In this document: in pieces, positions 54,580 to 64,000 of the stretch | Numbering within the stretch: position 1 is the first letter of the stretch | Layout of the letters: every line of letters starts with the position of its first letter | Source of the DNA: an uncultured Helicobacteraceae bacterium | GTDB taxonomy: Bacteria > Campylobacterota > Campylobacteria > Campylobacterales > Helicobacteraceae | NCBI GenBank assembly: GCA_910578285.1 | Contig: CAJTQL010000006.1 | Coordinates: 4,234-68,233, forward strand | Reading direction: 5' to 3' | Length of the DNA: 64,000 nucleotides | Made by a program: the position numbers and the translations under genes | The notes under the pieces: model-generated | Databases searched by the model: none | What the model was told of the DNA's origin: nothing | The model's input: the letters and a program-made list of their open reading frames with translations, nothing else

Positions 54580-55941
54580 ATGCATTGGAGTGGTAAAGCT
54601 TCGATTGTTGTGGTTGATATGGTGGTTTTTGTTCTTTTGTTGCTCTATCTACCTTTTGATGAAAAGGTCAATAAGGGGCTGGCGATTCTCGCCTTTGTCG
54701 CGATATTGTGGCTCACAGAGGCACTGCATGTTACCATAACCGCCATATTAATCCCCATTTTGGCAGCCTGTACGGGGCTTATGAGCACCAAAAATGCGCT
54801 CGTTGGGTTTGCGGACGCAAACATCTTCTTGTTCTTTGGTGGCTTTGCACTTGCAGCGGCAATGCACCATCAGCAGCTCGATAAAATCATTGCGCAACAC
54901 ATCTTACGGCTTGCACGTGGGCATTTCATGCTTTCCTTGCTTTTCTTGTTTTCCACAACTGCGTTCCTGTCGATGTGGATGAGCAACACAGCCACAGCAG
55001 CAATGATGTTGCCGCTTGCGATTGGAATGCTTGCAAAGATTGATTCTGAAAAGGAGCGCAACACCTTTGTGTTTGTGCTGCTTGGGATTGCATATAGTGC
55101 GAGCATTGGAGGGATTGGCACACTTGTAGGCACACCGCCAAATGCGATTGTCGCGACACAGCTGAATATCACCTTTGCGCAATGGCTGCAATATGGAATC
55201 CCTATGGTCATCGTATTTATGCCTCTCATGATTTTCGTACTCTATTTCACATTCAAACCAAAACTCAATTTAACATTTGATACGAATAATGAGATGATTC
55301 CGATGGATTTTGAAAAATATCTCACACTTGGAATCTTTGTATTCATTGCACTATGCTGGATTTTTAGTGCTTGGGTGCAACCCTTTGTTGCCTCACTTTT
55401 TGGCGTGGCAAAAATCGCGAATTTTGATAGCATTATTGCCATTTTTGCAGCAGTACTCGTTGTTGCTTGTGGCGTGATTCAATGGAAACAAGTACAGGCA
55501 AACACCGATTGGGGCGTTTTGATGCTCTTTGGTGGCGGAATCACGCTCTCTCTCATTCTCAAAGATTCTGGTGCAAGCCGTGTAATGGCTGACGGGATTG
55601 TCTGGTTGATTGAGGAGCGCAATATCTTCCTTATCGCGCTGATTGTTGGCGTGTTTATCGTTTTCTTGACAGAATTTACAAGCAATACAGCAAGTGCTGC
55701 GCTACTTGTGCCGCTGTTTATCAGCATCGCTGAATCTCTTGGTGTCCCATCGCTTGGACTTGCGCTCATCATTGCAATCGGTGCTTCATGCGCATTCATG
55801 CTGCCTGTTGCCACCCCACCAAACGCAATCGTATTTGGTACAGGGCAAATCAAACAAACCGAAATGGTCAAAGCAGGTATTCGGCTCAATATCTTATGTT
55901 CGATTACTATCGCGATTGCGGCGTATTTCTTTTGGCTATAG
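54580..55941 (+). CDS. DASS-family (SLC13) sodium/dicarboxylate-type symporter
   Basis: 453 residues, about 11 hydrophobic segments. Two repeated SNT motifs (WMSNTATAAMM and TSNTASAALL) and two TPPNAI motifs (GTPPNAIVA, ATPPNAIVFG) are the cation/carboxylate site of the DASS fold. AGGAGG precedes the ATG. Probable substrate is a C4-dicarboxylate or sulfate; not decided by sequence. Convergent with the chemoreceptor gene. Confidence 0.88.
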   Translation: MHWSGKASIVVVDMVVFVLLLLYLPFDEKVNKGLAILAFVAILWLTEALHVTITAILIPILAACTGLMSTKNALVGFADANIFLFFGGFALAAAMHHQQLDKIIAQHILRLARGHFMLSLLFLFSTTAFLSMWMSNTATAAMMLPLAIGMLAKIDSEKERNTFVFVLLGIAYSASIGGIGTLVGTPPNAIVATQLNITFAQWLQYGIPMVIVFMPLMIFVLYFTFKPKLNLTFDTNNEMIPMDFEKYLTLGIFVFIALCWIFSAWVQPFVASLFGVAKIANFDSIIAIFAAVLVVACGVIQWKQVQANTDWGVLMLFGGGITLSLILKDSGASRVMADGIVWLIEERNIFLIALIVGVFIVFLTEFTSNTASAALLVPLFISIAESLGVPSLGLALIIAIGASCAFMLPVATPPNAIVFGTGQIKQTEMVKAGIRLNILCSITIAIAAYFFWL

Positions 55942-55989
55942 CAGCTGCCGCCCTGCCCCGATTTGGGCGGCACACGCTTTGCGGAGTCA

Positions 55990-57333
55990 CTATTGCTCGG
56001 GTTGAGCAGGAGTTTTGAATTTCTCTTGAATCATTTTCTCTATCATCACAAAGAATTGTTTGCTTGCATTTTCCATTAATTGGAAATTTTTCACAATCTC
56101 AGCAACATGTTTCTTGCTTCTATCAGCCTTGCGCGATTCGTTCAAGCCCTCTTTAGCATACAAATGCACATCGTCATGCAATGCGCGCACTTCTTCGTAG
56201 ATGGGCAAATCGCCATATTTCTCCTTGCCCGCGTTTAAGAACCATTTGCCAAAGTTACATTGCGTAGAAGAGGCAAGCTCGCCCTCCATTCCTTGTATTA
56301 CGTGTGAGTAGGCGTTATCTTTAAATATGACATGATCAACCATAAAAAGATTGGCATTAATTCGAGAGGCAATCTCACGCAATGTTGTATCCATAAGCAT
56401 CGTTGTGCGCGTGAGGTCCGTGAGCATCACAGAGAAATCATGAATACTTTCACTCACGTTACCCATCTTACTAAACATATCTTGCGAGTTAGTTGAGATT
56501 CCATTGCTATCTTCTTGCAAAACAGAGATATTCGCACGAATTTCACCCGTTGCTTTTTGTGTTTTTTCAGCAAGCTTGCGGACTTCTTCTGCCACAACGG
56601 CAAATCCACGTCCATGTTCGCCTGCACGTGCCGCTTCAATCGCAGCATTGAGCGCGAGCAAGTTCGTCTGTGTCGAAATATCATTAATCAAATCAACAAT
56701 AGAGTTGATATCATTGGAACGTTGAGCGAGTGTCGATGATGCTTGTTGGTTTGAATCGATCAATATATTCAGCTCTTCAAAAGCCTGCAAAACCTCTTGG
56801 ATGCGGTTGGCATATTCTCGTGAATGTTGCGCTGCTTCGCCTAACTCTATCGTTACCTCGCCCAACTTGCCTGCACTTTGACGAAAACTGCTTTGTAGGT
56901 AGACAAGCTGCGTTTTGTTGTCATTCACATCGCCAAGCTCGCTATTTATATGCTCTTTTGCCTGCAAAACTCTGTTTTGGATAATTGAATCGATGCTACT
57001 ATTGATAGACGAACCAATATCAGCAAAACTGGGCAACAAACCATCACATAAAATCTTTCTATTAATATCGCCCTGTATCGTATATTGGAATGCTGCTTTT
57101 GCTTCAGACATGAAAGTCTGTACTTGGTCTAGTAGGCGATTGATTTCGCTTGCGATTCTATCAAGCTTATCTGCACGCAGATGGGTTTTGCGAATGTCAA
57201 AATTGCCTGCGTTGATTGCATGCACAAATTCATAGAGTTCATTAACACGGTGCGTCTGCCGCTGCAAACGTACAAACAACAAGCCACAAAAACCTAGCGC
57301 CACTAAAAACAAAGCAAGAAAAATCCAAATCAT
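55990..57333 (-). CDS. CetA-like chemoreceptor with C-terminal CZB zinc-binding domain
   Basis: 447 residues: one N-terminal membrane helix (about 2-22), HAMP-like linker, signalling domain (about 150-325; [26 protein letters not shown]), then a chemoreceptor zinc-binding (CZB) domain (about 335-420) with DHVIFK, QCNFGKW and ALHDDVH giving the 3-His/1-Cys site. No periplasmic sensor domain. It starts nine bases after a PAS-protein gene, like CetB-CetA of C. jejuni energy taxis, but carries the added CZB domain. CZB in TlpD senses oxidants. Confidence 0.86.
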   Translation of the reverse strand: MIWIFLALFLVALGFCGLLFVRLQRQTHRVNELYEFVHAINAGNFDIRKTHLRADKLDRIASEINRLLDQVQTFMSEAKAAFQYTIQGDINRKILCDGLLPSFADIGSSINSSIDSIIQNRVLQAKEHINSELGDVNDNKTQLVYLQSSFRQSAGKLGEVTIELGEAAQHSREYANRIQEVLQAFEELNILIDSNQQASSTLAQRSNDINSIVDLINDISTQTNLLALNAAIEAARAGEHGRGFAVVAEEVRKLAEKTQKATGEIRANISVLQEDSNGISTNSQDMFSKMGNVSESIHDFSVMLTDLTRTTMLMDTTLREIASRINANLFMVDHVIFKDNAYSHVIQGMEGELASSTQCNFGKWFLNAGKEKYGDLPIYEEVRALHDDVHLYAKEGLNESRKADRSKKHVAEIVKNFQLMENASKQFFVMIEKMIQEKFKTPAQPEQ

Positions 57334-57342
57334 GCTAACTTC

Positions 57343-57849
57343 CTAACACATTAATTCACTCTGCCAACATAAAACCGTATTTTCATAGCACATACCACGA
57401 GATTGAAAATATTCGACAAACCATGCAAGCCCAGCATCGATTCCATTCTGCTCAACCTTTTTGAGCTCGGTATAGAGATCCTTAGCGAACTCTAGCCCAT
57501 TTGTGCTCGGCTTGCGGCGAACAGAATTATACGTCGCGATGGTGTTGCTATTTGTAAACGAAGGATAGATATTGGCAAACACCCAATAAAACGAGCCATC
57601 TTTTGCGAGGTTTTTGACATACGCATTGACTTCCTTCCCCTGCACAATTCGCCCCCACAAATATTTAAATATTGTGCGCGGCATATCGGGGTGGCGCACA
57701 ATACTATGCGGCTGACCGAGCAATTCTCTTTCGCTATACCCCGAAATCGAAATGAATTCTTCATTGCAATATAAAATCTTGCCTTTTGTGTCTGTTTTAG
57801 AAACCAAAAAGCCCTCAACGCTTTTTTCTGTTGCATTTGGCGTTGGCAT
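57343..57849 (-). CDS. CetB/Aer-like PAS-domain energy-taxis protein
   Basis: 168 residues with one PAS domain (about 10-120): VSKTDTKGKILYCNEEFISISGYSERELLGQPHSIVRHPDMPR is the Aer-type FAD-binding PAS pattern. No membrane helix. The start is the ATG at 57849, five bases after AAGGAGG; the ATG at 57867 lies before that site. Forms an operon with the CetA-like receptor; in Campylobacter CetB senses redox and signals through CetA. Confidence 0.85.
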   Translation of the reverse strand: MPTPNATEKSVEGFLVSKTDTKGKILYCNEEFISISGYSERELLGQPHSIVRHPDMPRTIFKYLWGRIVQGKEVNAYVKNLAKDGSFYWVFANIYPSFTNSNTIATYNSVRRKPSTNGLEFAKDLYTELKKVEQNGIDAGLAWFVEYFQSRGMCYENTVLCWQSELMC

Positions 57850-58012
57850 ACCCCCTCCTTGCGACATTCTTTATATGAGTCCTTCTCCAATATAGACTGA
57901 AACCTCTAAGATTATAGCGAAAAAAATGTAAATTTGCAAGATAATAAATCAGGTAAGTATGGATTTTATGATAAGATAGCAAACTTTGCGGCGAAATAAA
58001 ACCCTGTAACAA

Positions 58013-58031
58013 TCGGGAGCAGAGCCCCCGA
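58013..58031 (-). terminator. Hairpin downstream of cytochrome c553
   Basis: TCGGGGGC, loop TCT, GCTCCCGA on the minus strand: 8-bp stem including one G-U, about 20 bases after the cytochrome stop. A GGGTTTTATTT follows at some distance, so termination is likely but imperfect. Confidence 0.5.
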
Positions 58032-58050
58032 ATCAACGCAAAAAGCAAGA

Positions 58051-58380
58051 CTATTTGCGTGTTGTTGCTGAAGCAGGAAGCTTAGAAATATAATCAGCCA
58101 CAGCTTCGATGTCTGCGTCTGTCAATTTCCACATTTTCATGTTGTTATACATGATTTGCTTTGAGCCGCCATTGTCTGCTGTGCCTGCTGCATAGCCTTT
58201 GAGTTGCTCAATCAAGATGGCTTTGTCAGTTCCATTGATTGTAACATCACCTTTGCTACCGGGTGCAACTTTTTCAGCGTTTGGTCCATGACAGGCAACG
58301 CATTTTTTGAAAATGGTCGCGCCGTCTTGTGCAAACAACGCTCCAGTGGCTAAAACGCCAAGTAAGAGAAACTTCTTCAT
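58051..58380 (-). CDS. Periplasmic cytochrome c553
   Basis: 109 residues with signal peptide (about 1-18, MKKFLLLGVLATGALFAQ), heme motif CVACH and distal Met ligand probably in YNNMKMWKL. Small soluble electron carrier, donor to the terminal oxidase in Helicobacter. Start after AAGGAG. Its own extended -10 lies 31 bases upstream. Confidence 0.93.
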   Translation of the reverse strand: MKKFLLLGVLATGALFAQDGATIFKKCVACHGPNAEKVAPGSKGDVTINGTDKAILIEQLKGYAAGTADNGGSKQIMYNNMKMWKLTDADIEAVADYISKLPASATTRK

Positions 58381-58410
58381 TGGATACTCCTTAAGATTAA
58401 AATCGCTTCC

Positions 58411-58419
58411 ACTATACCA
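58411..58419 (-). promoter_or_regulatory. Extended -10 promoter element of cytochrome c553
   Basis: TGGTATAGT on the minus strand (TG-N-TATAAT type), correctly placed before the AAGGAG of the gene. Confidence 0.5.
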
Positions 58420-58480
58420 CACATATTCTTAAATATAGCTGATTTTCTAGCTCATTTTCGCGCTAATGTTTCAAAATTTC

Positions 58481-59050
58481 CTAGAGTTGCTTACGTCCCT
58501 TAAAAGCACGCAACAACGAAATTTGGTCGACATTTTCGAGGCTCACGCCCGATGGCACACCTTGTGCGATTTTGGTAAAAAACAACGCAAGGTCAGCGAG
58601 CTTGTCCTCGACATAAAGCAACAGCGCGTCTGTGGCAACAGAAGGCGTGAATGCAAAAATGATTTCTTGGACATGATGCAGCTGCACGATATTGCGCAAA
58701 ACCTCAAGACGAAATCCGTCAATCGATTCGACAACAAAATAGCGCCCCTCAAAAAAATGTGTCTCTTCGAGCGTGAGAATGTCTTTGGGGTGTTGCACAA
58801 CACATAATTCGCCATTATCGCGCAGCGGATTGCTACAAATTGCGCACAGCTCGTCTTCGCACACACCGCCACATTCCTGACACAGCAAAACATTTTGCAC
58901 AGCACCAGAAATGCAATGCGCAAGCCGTGCTGCAAGCGGCTTATTCTCGACAGCAAGAGCATAAGCAAGTCGCAGTGCAGATTTGCGTCCCACAGACGGA
59001 AGCTGCTGCAAACATTCCACGAGTACATCAAAACTAGTTGGTTCTTTCAT
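58481..59050 (-). CDS. recR: Recombination mediator protein RecR
   Basis: 189 residues: HhH segment LPSVGRKSALRLAYAL, a four-Cys zinc finger (CQECGGVCEDELCAICSN) and a Toprim domain. ATG at 59050 gives the family start MKEPTSFDVLVECLQQLP; the frame upstream to 59116 overlaps the dnaJ promoter. Divergent from dnaJ. Confidence 0.93.
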   Translation of the reverse strand: MKEPTSFDVLVECLQQLPSVGRKSALRLAYALAVENKPLAARLAHCISGAVQNVLLCQECGGVCEDELCAICSNPLRDNGELCVVQHPKDILTLEETHFFEGRYFVVESIDGFRLEVLRNIVQLHHVQEIIFAFTPSVATDALLLYVEDKLADLALFFTKIAQGVPSGVSLENVDQISLLRAFKGRKQL

Positions 59051-59097
59051 GGCGCGGATTCTATCGGCATTATCTTTAACGCATACTAAAATACTTT

Positions 59098-59106
59098 TGC
59101 TATAAT
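59098..59106 (+). promoter_or_regulatory. Extended -10 promoter element of dnaJ
   Basis: TGCTATAAT, perfect extended -10, 27 bases before the dnaJ start. Confidence 0.6.
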
Positions 59107-59132
59107 GCGCCCTCAAAGAAAAAGGAGAATTT

Positions 59133-60239
59133 TTGGAAGAATTTGAATATTATGAAGTACTCGGAATCACACGCAACGCGCAAGGCGATGAAATCAAACA
59201 AGCCTATCGCAAAATGGCGATGCAATACCACCCTGACCGCAACGAGGGGAGCAAAGAAGCCGAGGAGAAATTCAAGCAAGTCAACGAAGCCTATCAAGTC
59301 CTTAGCAATCCCGAACAACGTGCTATCTATGACCGCTATGGCAAACAAGGTTTGCAAGGGCATGGTGGCGGGCGAGGCGGTGATGGCTTTGGCGACATCT
59401 TCAGCGATTTGGGCTCTATCTTTGATTCTGTCTTTGGAACAGGATTTGGCAAAAAACAAAAAAAGAATAAATATTCTCCCGACCTTGCGATGGAAATCGA
59501 ATTGAGCTTCCATGAATCACTCTTTGGGGCAAAAAAAGAGTTCAACATCGACTACAAAAAGATGTGCAAAGCCTGCAAGGGCAGCGGTGCAAAAGACGGC
59601 AAGCTCAAAGTTTGCGAACAATGCAAGGGGCATGGGCAGGTGTTTATCCAACAAGGATTTTTACGTTTTGCACAAACCTGCCCCACATGCAATGGTAGCG
59701 GTGAAACCGCCTCTGAAAGCTGCGCAAACTGTGCTGGCAAGGGCTTTGAGGCAGCCAAGGAAAAGGTGAACGTGGATTTGCCTGCTGGAATCGATTCGGG
59801 TATGCAGATTCGCATCCACCAAAAGGGCAACGAGATAGATGGGCAACGTGGCGACCTCTATCTTGTTGCCAAAGTGCAAGAAGACGAACATTTTGTGCGA
59901 CATGGGCAAGATTTGTATCTCGAGCTGCCTCTCTTTTTTAGCATTGTGCCCTTGGGAACGACACTCAAAGTGCCCTCGCCCTACAAAGAGCTTGAGCTCA
60001 AGATTCCTGCGTTTGTCAAAGACAAACAACAATTTGTCTTTCAGGGTGAAGGCGTCAAAGAGCCACACAGCAGCCAAAAAGGCAATTTGATTGTCCAAAT
60101 CAAAATCACCTACCCAACGAAAATCAACGATGAGCAAAGGGAATTGCTGCAAAAACTCAACGATTCGTTTGGGCAAGAAGCGAACAATGAAAACAATCTC
60201 AAATCACTTGTTGATAGAATTAAGAGTTGGTTTTCATAA
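59133..60239 (+). CDS. dnaJ: Chaperone DnaJ
   Basis: 368-residue DnaK co-chaperone. J domain (1-70) with YHPDRN carrying HPD, short G-rich linker [13 protein letters not shown], four CxxCxGxG zinc repeats ([32 protein letters not shown]) and C-terminal substrate domains. The start is TTG at 59133, with AAAGGAG seven bases upstream. All motifs intact. Confidence 0.96.
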   Translation: MEEFEYYEVLGITRNAQGDEIKQAYRKMAMQYHPDRNEGSKEAEEKFKQVNEAYQVLSNPEQRAIYDRYGKQGLQGHGGGRGGDGFGDIFSDLGSIFDSVFGTGFGKKQKKNKYSPDLAMEIELSFHESLFGAKKEFNIDYKKMCKACKGSGAKDGKLKVCEQCKGHGQVFIQQGFLRFAQTCPTCNGSGETASESCANCAGKGFEAAKEKVNVDLPAGIDSGMQIRIHQKGNEIDGQRGDLYLVAKVQEDEHFVRHGQDLYLELPLFFSIVPLGTTLKVPSPYKELELKIPAFVKDKQQFVFQGEGVKEPHSSQKGNLIVQIKITYPTKINDEQRELLQKLNDSFGQEANNENNLKSLVDRIKSWFS

Positions 60240-60252
60240 GATTAATTTTCGC

Positions 60253-60261
60253 TGCTACAAT
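60253..60261 (+). promoter_or_regulatory. Extended -10 element upstream of the Rrf2 regulator
   Basis: TGCTACAAT, 33 bases before the start of the Rrf2-type gene. Confidence 0.45.
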
Positions 60262-60294
60262 TGCATGATTTGATAACAGAACAAAGGAGGCAAT

Positions 60295-60702
60295 ATGGGA
60301 ATTTCCACACGTGGAGTCTATGGCTTAGGAGCGTTGTATTATATTCTCCTCAATAGCCACACAAATGCTGTGCAGGCAAGCGAGATTGCTCGCGCAATCG
60401 ATGTGCCACAGAATTATCTTGAGCAGCTCTTGTTTATTTTACGTAACAAAGGCTATTTGACGAGCACACGCGGACCAAAAGGCGGCTACAAACTCGCTGA
60501 AGGAGCTGAAAACATACCAATTAGAGATTTTCTCGATGTACTCGAAGGCACATGGATGAAAAAAATCAAAACACAAAGCCCAGCTTTGAATCTGTTTTGG
60601 GCAGACACTCAAGAAAAAGTTCGTGCTCTTTACAGCACAACCCTCAAAGACTTGATTCGCTATGAAGAAAAAATTTCGAATCAGAATATGTACTATATCT
60701 AG
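60295..60702 (+). CDS. Rrf2-family transcriptional regulator without cysteine cluster
   Basis: 135 residues. Winged-helix N-terminus GISTRGVYGLGALYYI, recognition helix VPQNYLEQLLFILRNKGYL and wing TSTRGPKGGYKLA are the Rrf2 pattern. It has no Cys at all, so it cannot hold the Fe-S cluster of IscR or NsrR; it may sense another signal. AAAGGAGG precedes the ATG. Stop overlaps the convergent gene by four bases. Confidence 0.88.
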   Translation: MGISTRGVYGLGALYYILLNSHTNAVQASEIARAIDVPQNYLEQLLFILRNKGYLTSTRGPKGGYKLAEGAENIPIRDFLDVLEGTWMKKIKTQSPALNLFWADTQEKVRALYSTTLKDLIRYEEKISNQNMYYI

Positions 60703-61301
60703 TCGCTTGTTGTGGATTTAGCGGTCTTGAATTTTGAAAAGAGATATGTAATGAGCCATTCGCGCAGCTGTGCTGGCTCGAGCAAATCGTCTTTGAGAAA
60801 TTTCTGCCGCACGAGCAAAAGATAAGGAACATTTGCTTGCTGCAAAAGCAGCTTCTTGCTTGCGCACAGCACCCGCGCGCCCTCGTCTAGCTCATCGAGA
60901 TAATCCACAGCAACAAGAGGCAAAAGACTCTTATTGCCTGCAATCAAAAAACTCACACAATATTCAAGCTCGGGGCAATTGTCTGATTCGACAAACAAAC
61001 GCAAAGATACATGAGGCAAAATACAAACTTGACCAAGAGGCAAACCCTGCCGCAATAGCATGAAAATCTCTTTTTCTTCCCCTTGCAAAACCGCACATTT
61101 TTGTAACGTGGACTGTTTATTTTTGAGGCTTTTGAACGATTGGAAGATTTCTGCCTGTTTAGCACGTGAGAATTGTGTTGAGATATACCCGCCCATTTTG
61201 CCAAAATTGCCAAATGTCGATATTGGACGTTTGATAAAAAAATAGACTATTGCGCCCAATACACACAAGAATAACATCATGCCAAGCCATAAAAATATCA
61301 T
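60699..61301 (-). CDS. Membrane-anchored DUF2726-like protein, unknown function
   Basis: 200 residues from the ATG at 61301 (AAGGA upstream). One N-terminal helix (MIFLWLGMMLFLCVLGAIVYFF), then a basic linker and a domain beginning LQGEEKEIFMLLRQGLPLGQVCILPHVSLRLFV that resembles DUF2726, a nuclease-fold-like domain of unknown activity. I do not see a full PD-(D/E)xK set. Convergent with the Rrf2 gene. Confidence 0.68.
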   Translation of the reverse strand: MIFLWLGMMLFLCVLGAIVYFFIKRPISTFGNFGKMGGYISTQFSRAKQAEIFQSFKSLKNKQSTLQKCAVLQGEEKEIFMLLRQGLPLGQVCILPHVSLRLFVESDNCPELEYCVSFLIAGNKSLLPLVAVDYLDELDEGARVLCASKKLLLQQANVPYLLLVRQKFLKDDLLEPAQLREWLITYLFSKFKTAKSTTSD

Positions 61302-61368
61302 TATCAAGTCCTTATATTGGAATCGCGAAAACCTATTTTGCTGATTGCAAACGTCCAAAAATGATATG

Positions 61369-61508
61369 TCATTGCGATTCGTTAGCCGAAGCAATCAATG
61401 ATTCTTGATTACCCAACAACGATTGATTGATTCGCTTTGCTCGCAATGGCAGAATTTCTGATTGAGACTATCCCAATTTGTCATGTTGAGACAAAGCGAA
61501 ACTGCCAA
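61369..61508. repeat. Dispersed repeat in the 61302-61629 gap
   Basis: GTCATTGCGATTCGTTAGC, AAGCAATCAATGATTC, then GATTGATTCGCTTTGC, TCGCAATGGCAG, and GTCATGTTGAGACAAAGCG. Both repeat words are present. The rest of this 328-base gap holds nothing I can call except a possible leader of the next gene. Confidence 0.6.
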
Positions 61509-61629
61509 CAAAGTGGCATAGATTCTACCCTATAATCCTTAAAGAATTACACAAAGCACAAAATGCTGCAAAGACAACATGGAATAACATTTGCTTAGAA
61601 TATGGAAATCAACCAAAAAAGGAGCAGAT

Positions 61630-62130
61630 ATGACGCCTATCGCACCCTACAATAACCAACCCATTACAGCTATTAACAGCCTCAAGGCAGGCGCAATGCA
61701 GCCCTATTTGCAGCGCGCGCAGAATCTCGAGAATCATAGCGGTGGAGATTTTCTTACAATCCTCTATGATGCACTCAAAACATCAGGAACGATTGCAAAT
61801 ACTCCCACAAACGATAAATTCCAAACGATTCTCTCCAAAGAAGTACAGAATCTTAATCTCATAGGACAAGACAACGGTGAAAGATTGGCAAGCAATGCCA
61901 GCGGTACCAATGCGCAAAGCACAAATCAATTCTTTACCATGTTTGGCGGAATCTATCAAGATTTGATGAGCAACAACGAAGACGCACATGCAAGCAATTT
62001 CACCACCTTGCTTGCCGACAAAAAAGAGCAAAATAGTCTCTTTAGCACAGCAAGCGATATTCGCCGCGCTATCAAAAGCTATGAACAATCGAGCATGCTT
62101 GCGCCAACAGGTGGCAGCTTTTTGGCATAA
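61630..62130 (+). CDS. Hypothetical protein, Asn/Ser/Thr-rich, unknown function
   Basis: 166 residues from the ATG at 61630, which has AAAAGGAGC upstream. No signal peptide or membrane helix. Sequence is soluble, rich in Asn/Ser/Thr/Gln and low in Cys; segment GDFLTILYDALKTSG may be helical. The style is like flagellar-secreted or rod/hook-associated proteins, but no family could be assigned. Confidence 0.6.
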   Translation: MTPIAPYNNQPITAINSLKAGAMQPYLQRAQNLENHSGGDFLTILYDALKTSGTIANTPTNDKFQTILSKEVQNLNLIGQDNGERLASNASGTNAQSTNQFFTMFGGIYQDLMSNNEDAHASNFTTLLADKKEQNSLFSTASDIRRAIKSYEQSSMLAPTGGSFLA

Positions 62131-62144
62131 TCCGATTGACTAGC

Positions 62145-62240
62145 GTCATTGCGGGGATTCGCCAGAATCCGAAGCAATCCATGATTCTTGGTTGCTCACA
62201 ACATCAGGGGTTGCCACGCTCGTTGCGCTCCTCGCAATGG
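62145..62240. repeat. Dispersed repeat between the hypothetical and chemoreceptor genes
   Basis: GTCATTGCGGGGATTCGCC, GAAGCAATCCATGATTC, GGTTGCCACGCTCGTTGC, CTCGCAATGGCGTAGCC: a well-preserved copy with inverted ends, at the convergent ends of two genes. Confidence 0.6.
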
Positions 62241-62255
62241 CGTAGCCACAATCCC

Positions 62256-64000
62256 CTAAAACTTCTTCTTTTGCACATCTTTGAGAATCATGCTAGCGAT
62301 ATGGTCGACATCATTGCTGATTCCATGTGAATGGTTGGCAATCTCGACATTCTGTGCATTGGCAGATTCGAGCTGGCTCACGGCTTCATTGATTTGTTCG
62401 ATACCCAATGTTTGCTCCTTAATCGATTCGCCCATATCATTGATGCTTTGCACAAGGACATTGACATTTGCCTCAATCTCGCTAAGGCTCTTTGTCGTGC
62501 GCTCGGCGAGCTTGCGCACTTCGTCTGCCACAACGGCAAATCCACGTCCATGCTCGCCCGCACGCGCTGCTTCAATCGCGGCATTGAGCGCGAGCAGATT
62601 CGTTTGGTCAGCGATGTCGCGAATCACAGCGACAATATTGCGAATATCATTTGCTTGATTGCTGACATCGGTTGCGCGGCTATTCACATTCTGCATAGAG
62701 CTGCTAATCTCATTCAGTGCGCTTGCTGTCTCTTCGAGATTGCTCGCTTGAGCATGCGAAGCATCTGTGATCTTTGTTACAGCCTCATTGAGGTCTTTGG
62801 CGCTACTTTCGAGGTCTTTTGCAGATTGCAGCGATGCTTGCAACATCTCCTTAATCGCCTGCCCTAACGTGTTGGTTGTAACTTCCACGCTGCCTTTGGC
62901 GTTTGCCACCTCGGTGCTAAAATCGAGCTTCGTATAGCTCTCAAACACACGCGAGATTTCGTTCATGTCGCTCCCAATCTTATTTTGCAACACATCAAGC
63001 ATTTGATTGAGCACATCTTTGAGCTCGACAAGCTGCGGATTGTGAGGATTCTTGACAATTCGCGCTGTCAAGTTGCCCTGCTCAATCATTCTAGCCGTTT
63101 CGATGGATTGATGCACAGCTTCTTTGTCAAGCTCAAGTCCATCTTGTACTTTTTTGATATTGTCATTAATCGCAATCCGCATGATTCCAAGCTCATCTTC
63201 GGCTTTGGGCTTTTGCAGGTGTGGGGGATTCTGTGTTTCATGATTCACATAACGTAAAAAATCAAAAAGCAATGTCGAGATTCCAAGCACACGTTTGAGA
63301 ATGGAGAATTTGATAATAAAGAAAGAGGCAAGGAGGATTGCAAAAACCATGACAATAACGCCAAAAATGACGATGAGCTCGACTTCTTTATTCGCTTTCG
63401 TAAAGTCTGAAACAAGAGTTTCGATGAGAATGTAGAGGTCGAGTTCTTTGCTATAATTGACATACGAATGATAGTTTTTACCATCGATTGTGTGCGCAAT
63501 CACCATATTGGGCTGCAAATCTTTAAGATACGCATAATCACTCGGCTTGCCTTGCTTGCCAAAGATAAATTCATTATTGGTTTGGTCAATCACCACAACT
63601 CCGCCATTTTGTCCAACGCGAATATTTTTGAGATTTTGCACCATGAGCCTGTGGGTTTCTTCAAGGTTATATGCGATAAACAGAATCCCAACAACTTGTT
63701 GTTGCGCATCAAGAATTGGCTTATAAGTCGAGAGATAATCGCGCCCAAAAAGCCGCACTTTGCCACGAAAGGTCTTTGGATTCACTTTCATCATTTCGCT
63801 ATAAGCAGGGTGGTTTGTTCCAAGCGAGGTTGCAAGGACGCGCTCACCCTTTTCGTTGGTGAGCGATGTGGTGATTCGCACAAAATCGTTGCCACTTTTG
63901 ACAAAGATGGTTGCCACACCACCTGTGATCTTTGAGAAATTATCGACAATATCTGTCTGATTCGCAAGAGGAATGCCATTGTAATACAAATTGGGCACAA
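62256..64000 (-). CDS. Methyl-accepting chemotaxis protein with Cache_3-type sensor, 5'-truncated by window edge
   Basis: At least 580 residues and open at the right edge; the first visible codons are already inside the sensor. The visible periplasmic part has [32 protein letters not shown] and [13 protein letters not shown], a single-Cache/Cache_3 pattern often tied to C4-dicarboxylate or citrate-type ligands. Then a membrane helix (about 205-228), HAMP-like linker, and signalling domain with [26 protein letters not shown]. No CheR tether motif. Confidence 0.93.
   Translation of the reverse strand, partial: VPNLYYNGIPLANQTDIVDNFSKITGGVATIFVKSGNDFVRITTSLTNEKGERVLATSLGTNHPAYSEMMKVNPKTFRGKVRLFGRDYLSTYKPILDAQQQVVGILFIAYNLEETHRLMVQNLKNIRVGQNGGVVVIDQTNNEFIFGKQGKPSDYAYLKDLQPNMVIAHTIDGKNYHSYVNYSKELDLYILIETLVSDFTKANKEVELIVIFGVIVMVFAILLASFFIIKFSILKRVLGISTLLFDFLRYVNHETQNPPHLQKPKAEDELGIMRIAINDNIKKVQDGLELDKEAVHQSIETARMIEQGNLTARIVKNPHNPQLVELKDVLNQMLDVLQNKIGSDMNEISRVFESYTKLDFSTEVANAKGSVEVTTNTLGQAIKEMLQASLQSAKDLESSAKDLNEAVTKITDASHAQASNLEETASALNEISSSMQNVNSRATDVSNQANDIRNIVAVIRDIADQTNLLALNAAIEAARAGEHGRGFAVVADEVRKLAERTTKSLSEIEANVNVLVQSINDMGESIKEQTLGIEQINEAVSQLESANAQNVEIANHSHGISNDVDHIASMILKDVQKKKF

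Overview
The window comes from a Campylobacterota (epsilonproteobacterial) chromosome, almost certainly a Helicobacter. The strongest evidence is gene order. tolB, a tolA-like gene, exbD, exbB, atpC-D-G-A-H-F-F', parB, parA, birA and fmt (about 28.5-40.6 kb) follow the order known from H. pylori (HP1126 to HP1141), and nusB, ribH, kdsA and a carbonic anhydrase cluster as in the H. pylori HP0001-HP0005 region. There is no rRNA operon, CRISPR array, recognisable transposase or prophage.

Layout. 0-2.3 kb: ECF-type Ni/Co uptake operon (M subunit cut by the left edge, then Q and O). 2.5-4.0 kb: exbB-exbD-tonB on the minus strand behind a strong promoter with a Fur-box-like site. 4.1-15.4 kb: housekeeping genes (nadC, thiL, rpe, fbp, metG), two unrecognised conserved proteins and an OmpR/PhoR-type two-component system. 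15.5-20.4 kb: minus-strand corA, pyrF, nusB, ribH, kdsA, carbonic anhydrase and a PomB-like stator gene. 20.4-28.3 kb: DedA protein, glycine-zipper lipoprotein, dCache chemoreceptor, a 771-residue phosphotransferase related in architecture to L-glutamine kinases, and purL. 28.5-40.6 kb: Tol/ATP synthase/Par/BirA/Fmt block. 40.6-43.5 kb: two small envelope proteins, tilS and rimO.

43.5-50.4 kb is the most unusual region: a minus-strand locus with four short precursor peptides, five predicted outer-membrane beta-barrels and one stand-alone exported C39-family cysteine peptidase. Each precursor has a Sec signal peptide, a conserved pro-region ending in a double-glycine motif (VEGG or VHGG) and a short hypervariable core (17-24 residues) with net charge about +7. 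Two peptides plus two barrels form a module that occurs twice in tandem, each copy behind a TTGACA-N17-TAnAAT promoter. A fifth barrel and the peptidase lie after the distal module. I read this as a Sec-dependent, ABC-transporter-independent system in which cationic peptides are cut after GG in the periplasm and perhaps exported through an outer-membrane barrel. Function is inferred, not shown.

50.7-64 kb: mnmG; four tRNAs (Pro, His, Arg, Arg) interleaved with a 201-bp direct repeat; a Gp37/Gp68-like protein; a DASS transporter; a CetA/CetB-like energy-taxis pair whose receptor carries a C-terminal zinc-binding domain; cytochrome c553; recR; dnaJ; an Rrf2 regulator; and a Cache-type chemoreceptor cut by the right edge. 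Short dispersed palindromic repeats (core GTCATTGCGA, and a stem-loop around AGCC/GGCT) occupy most of the larger intergenic gaps.
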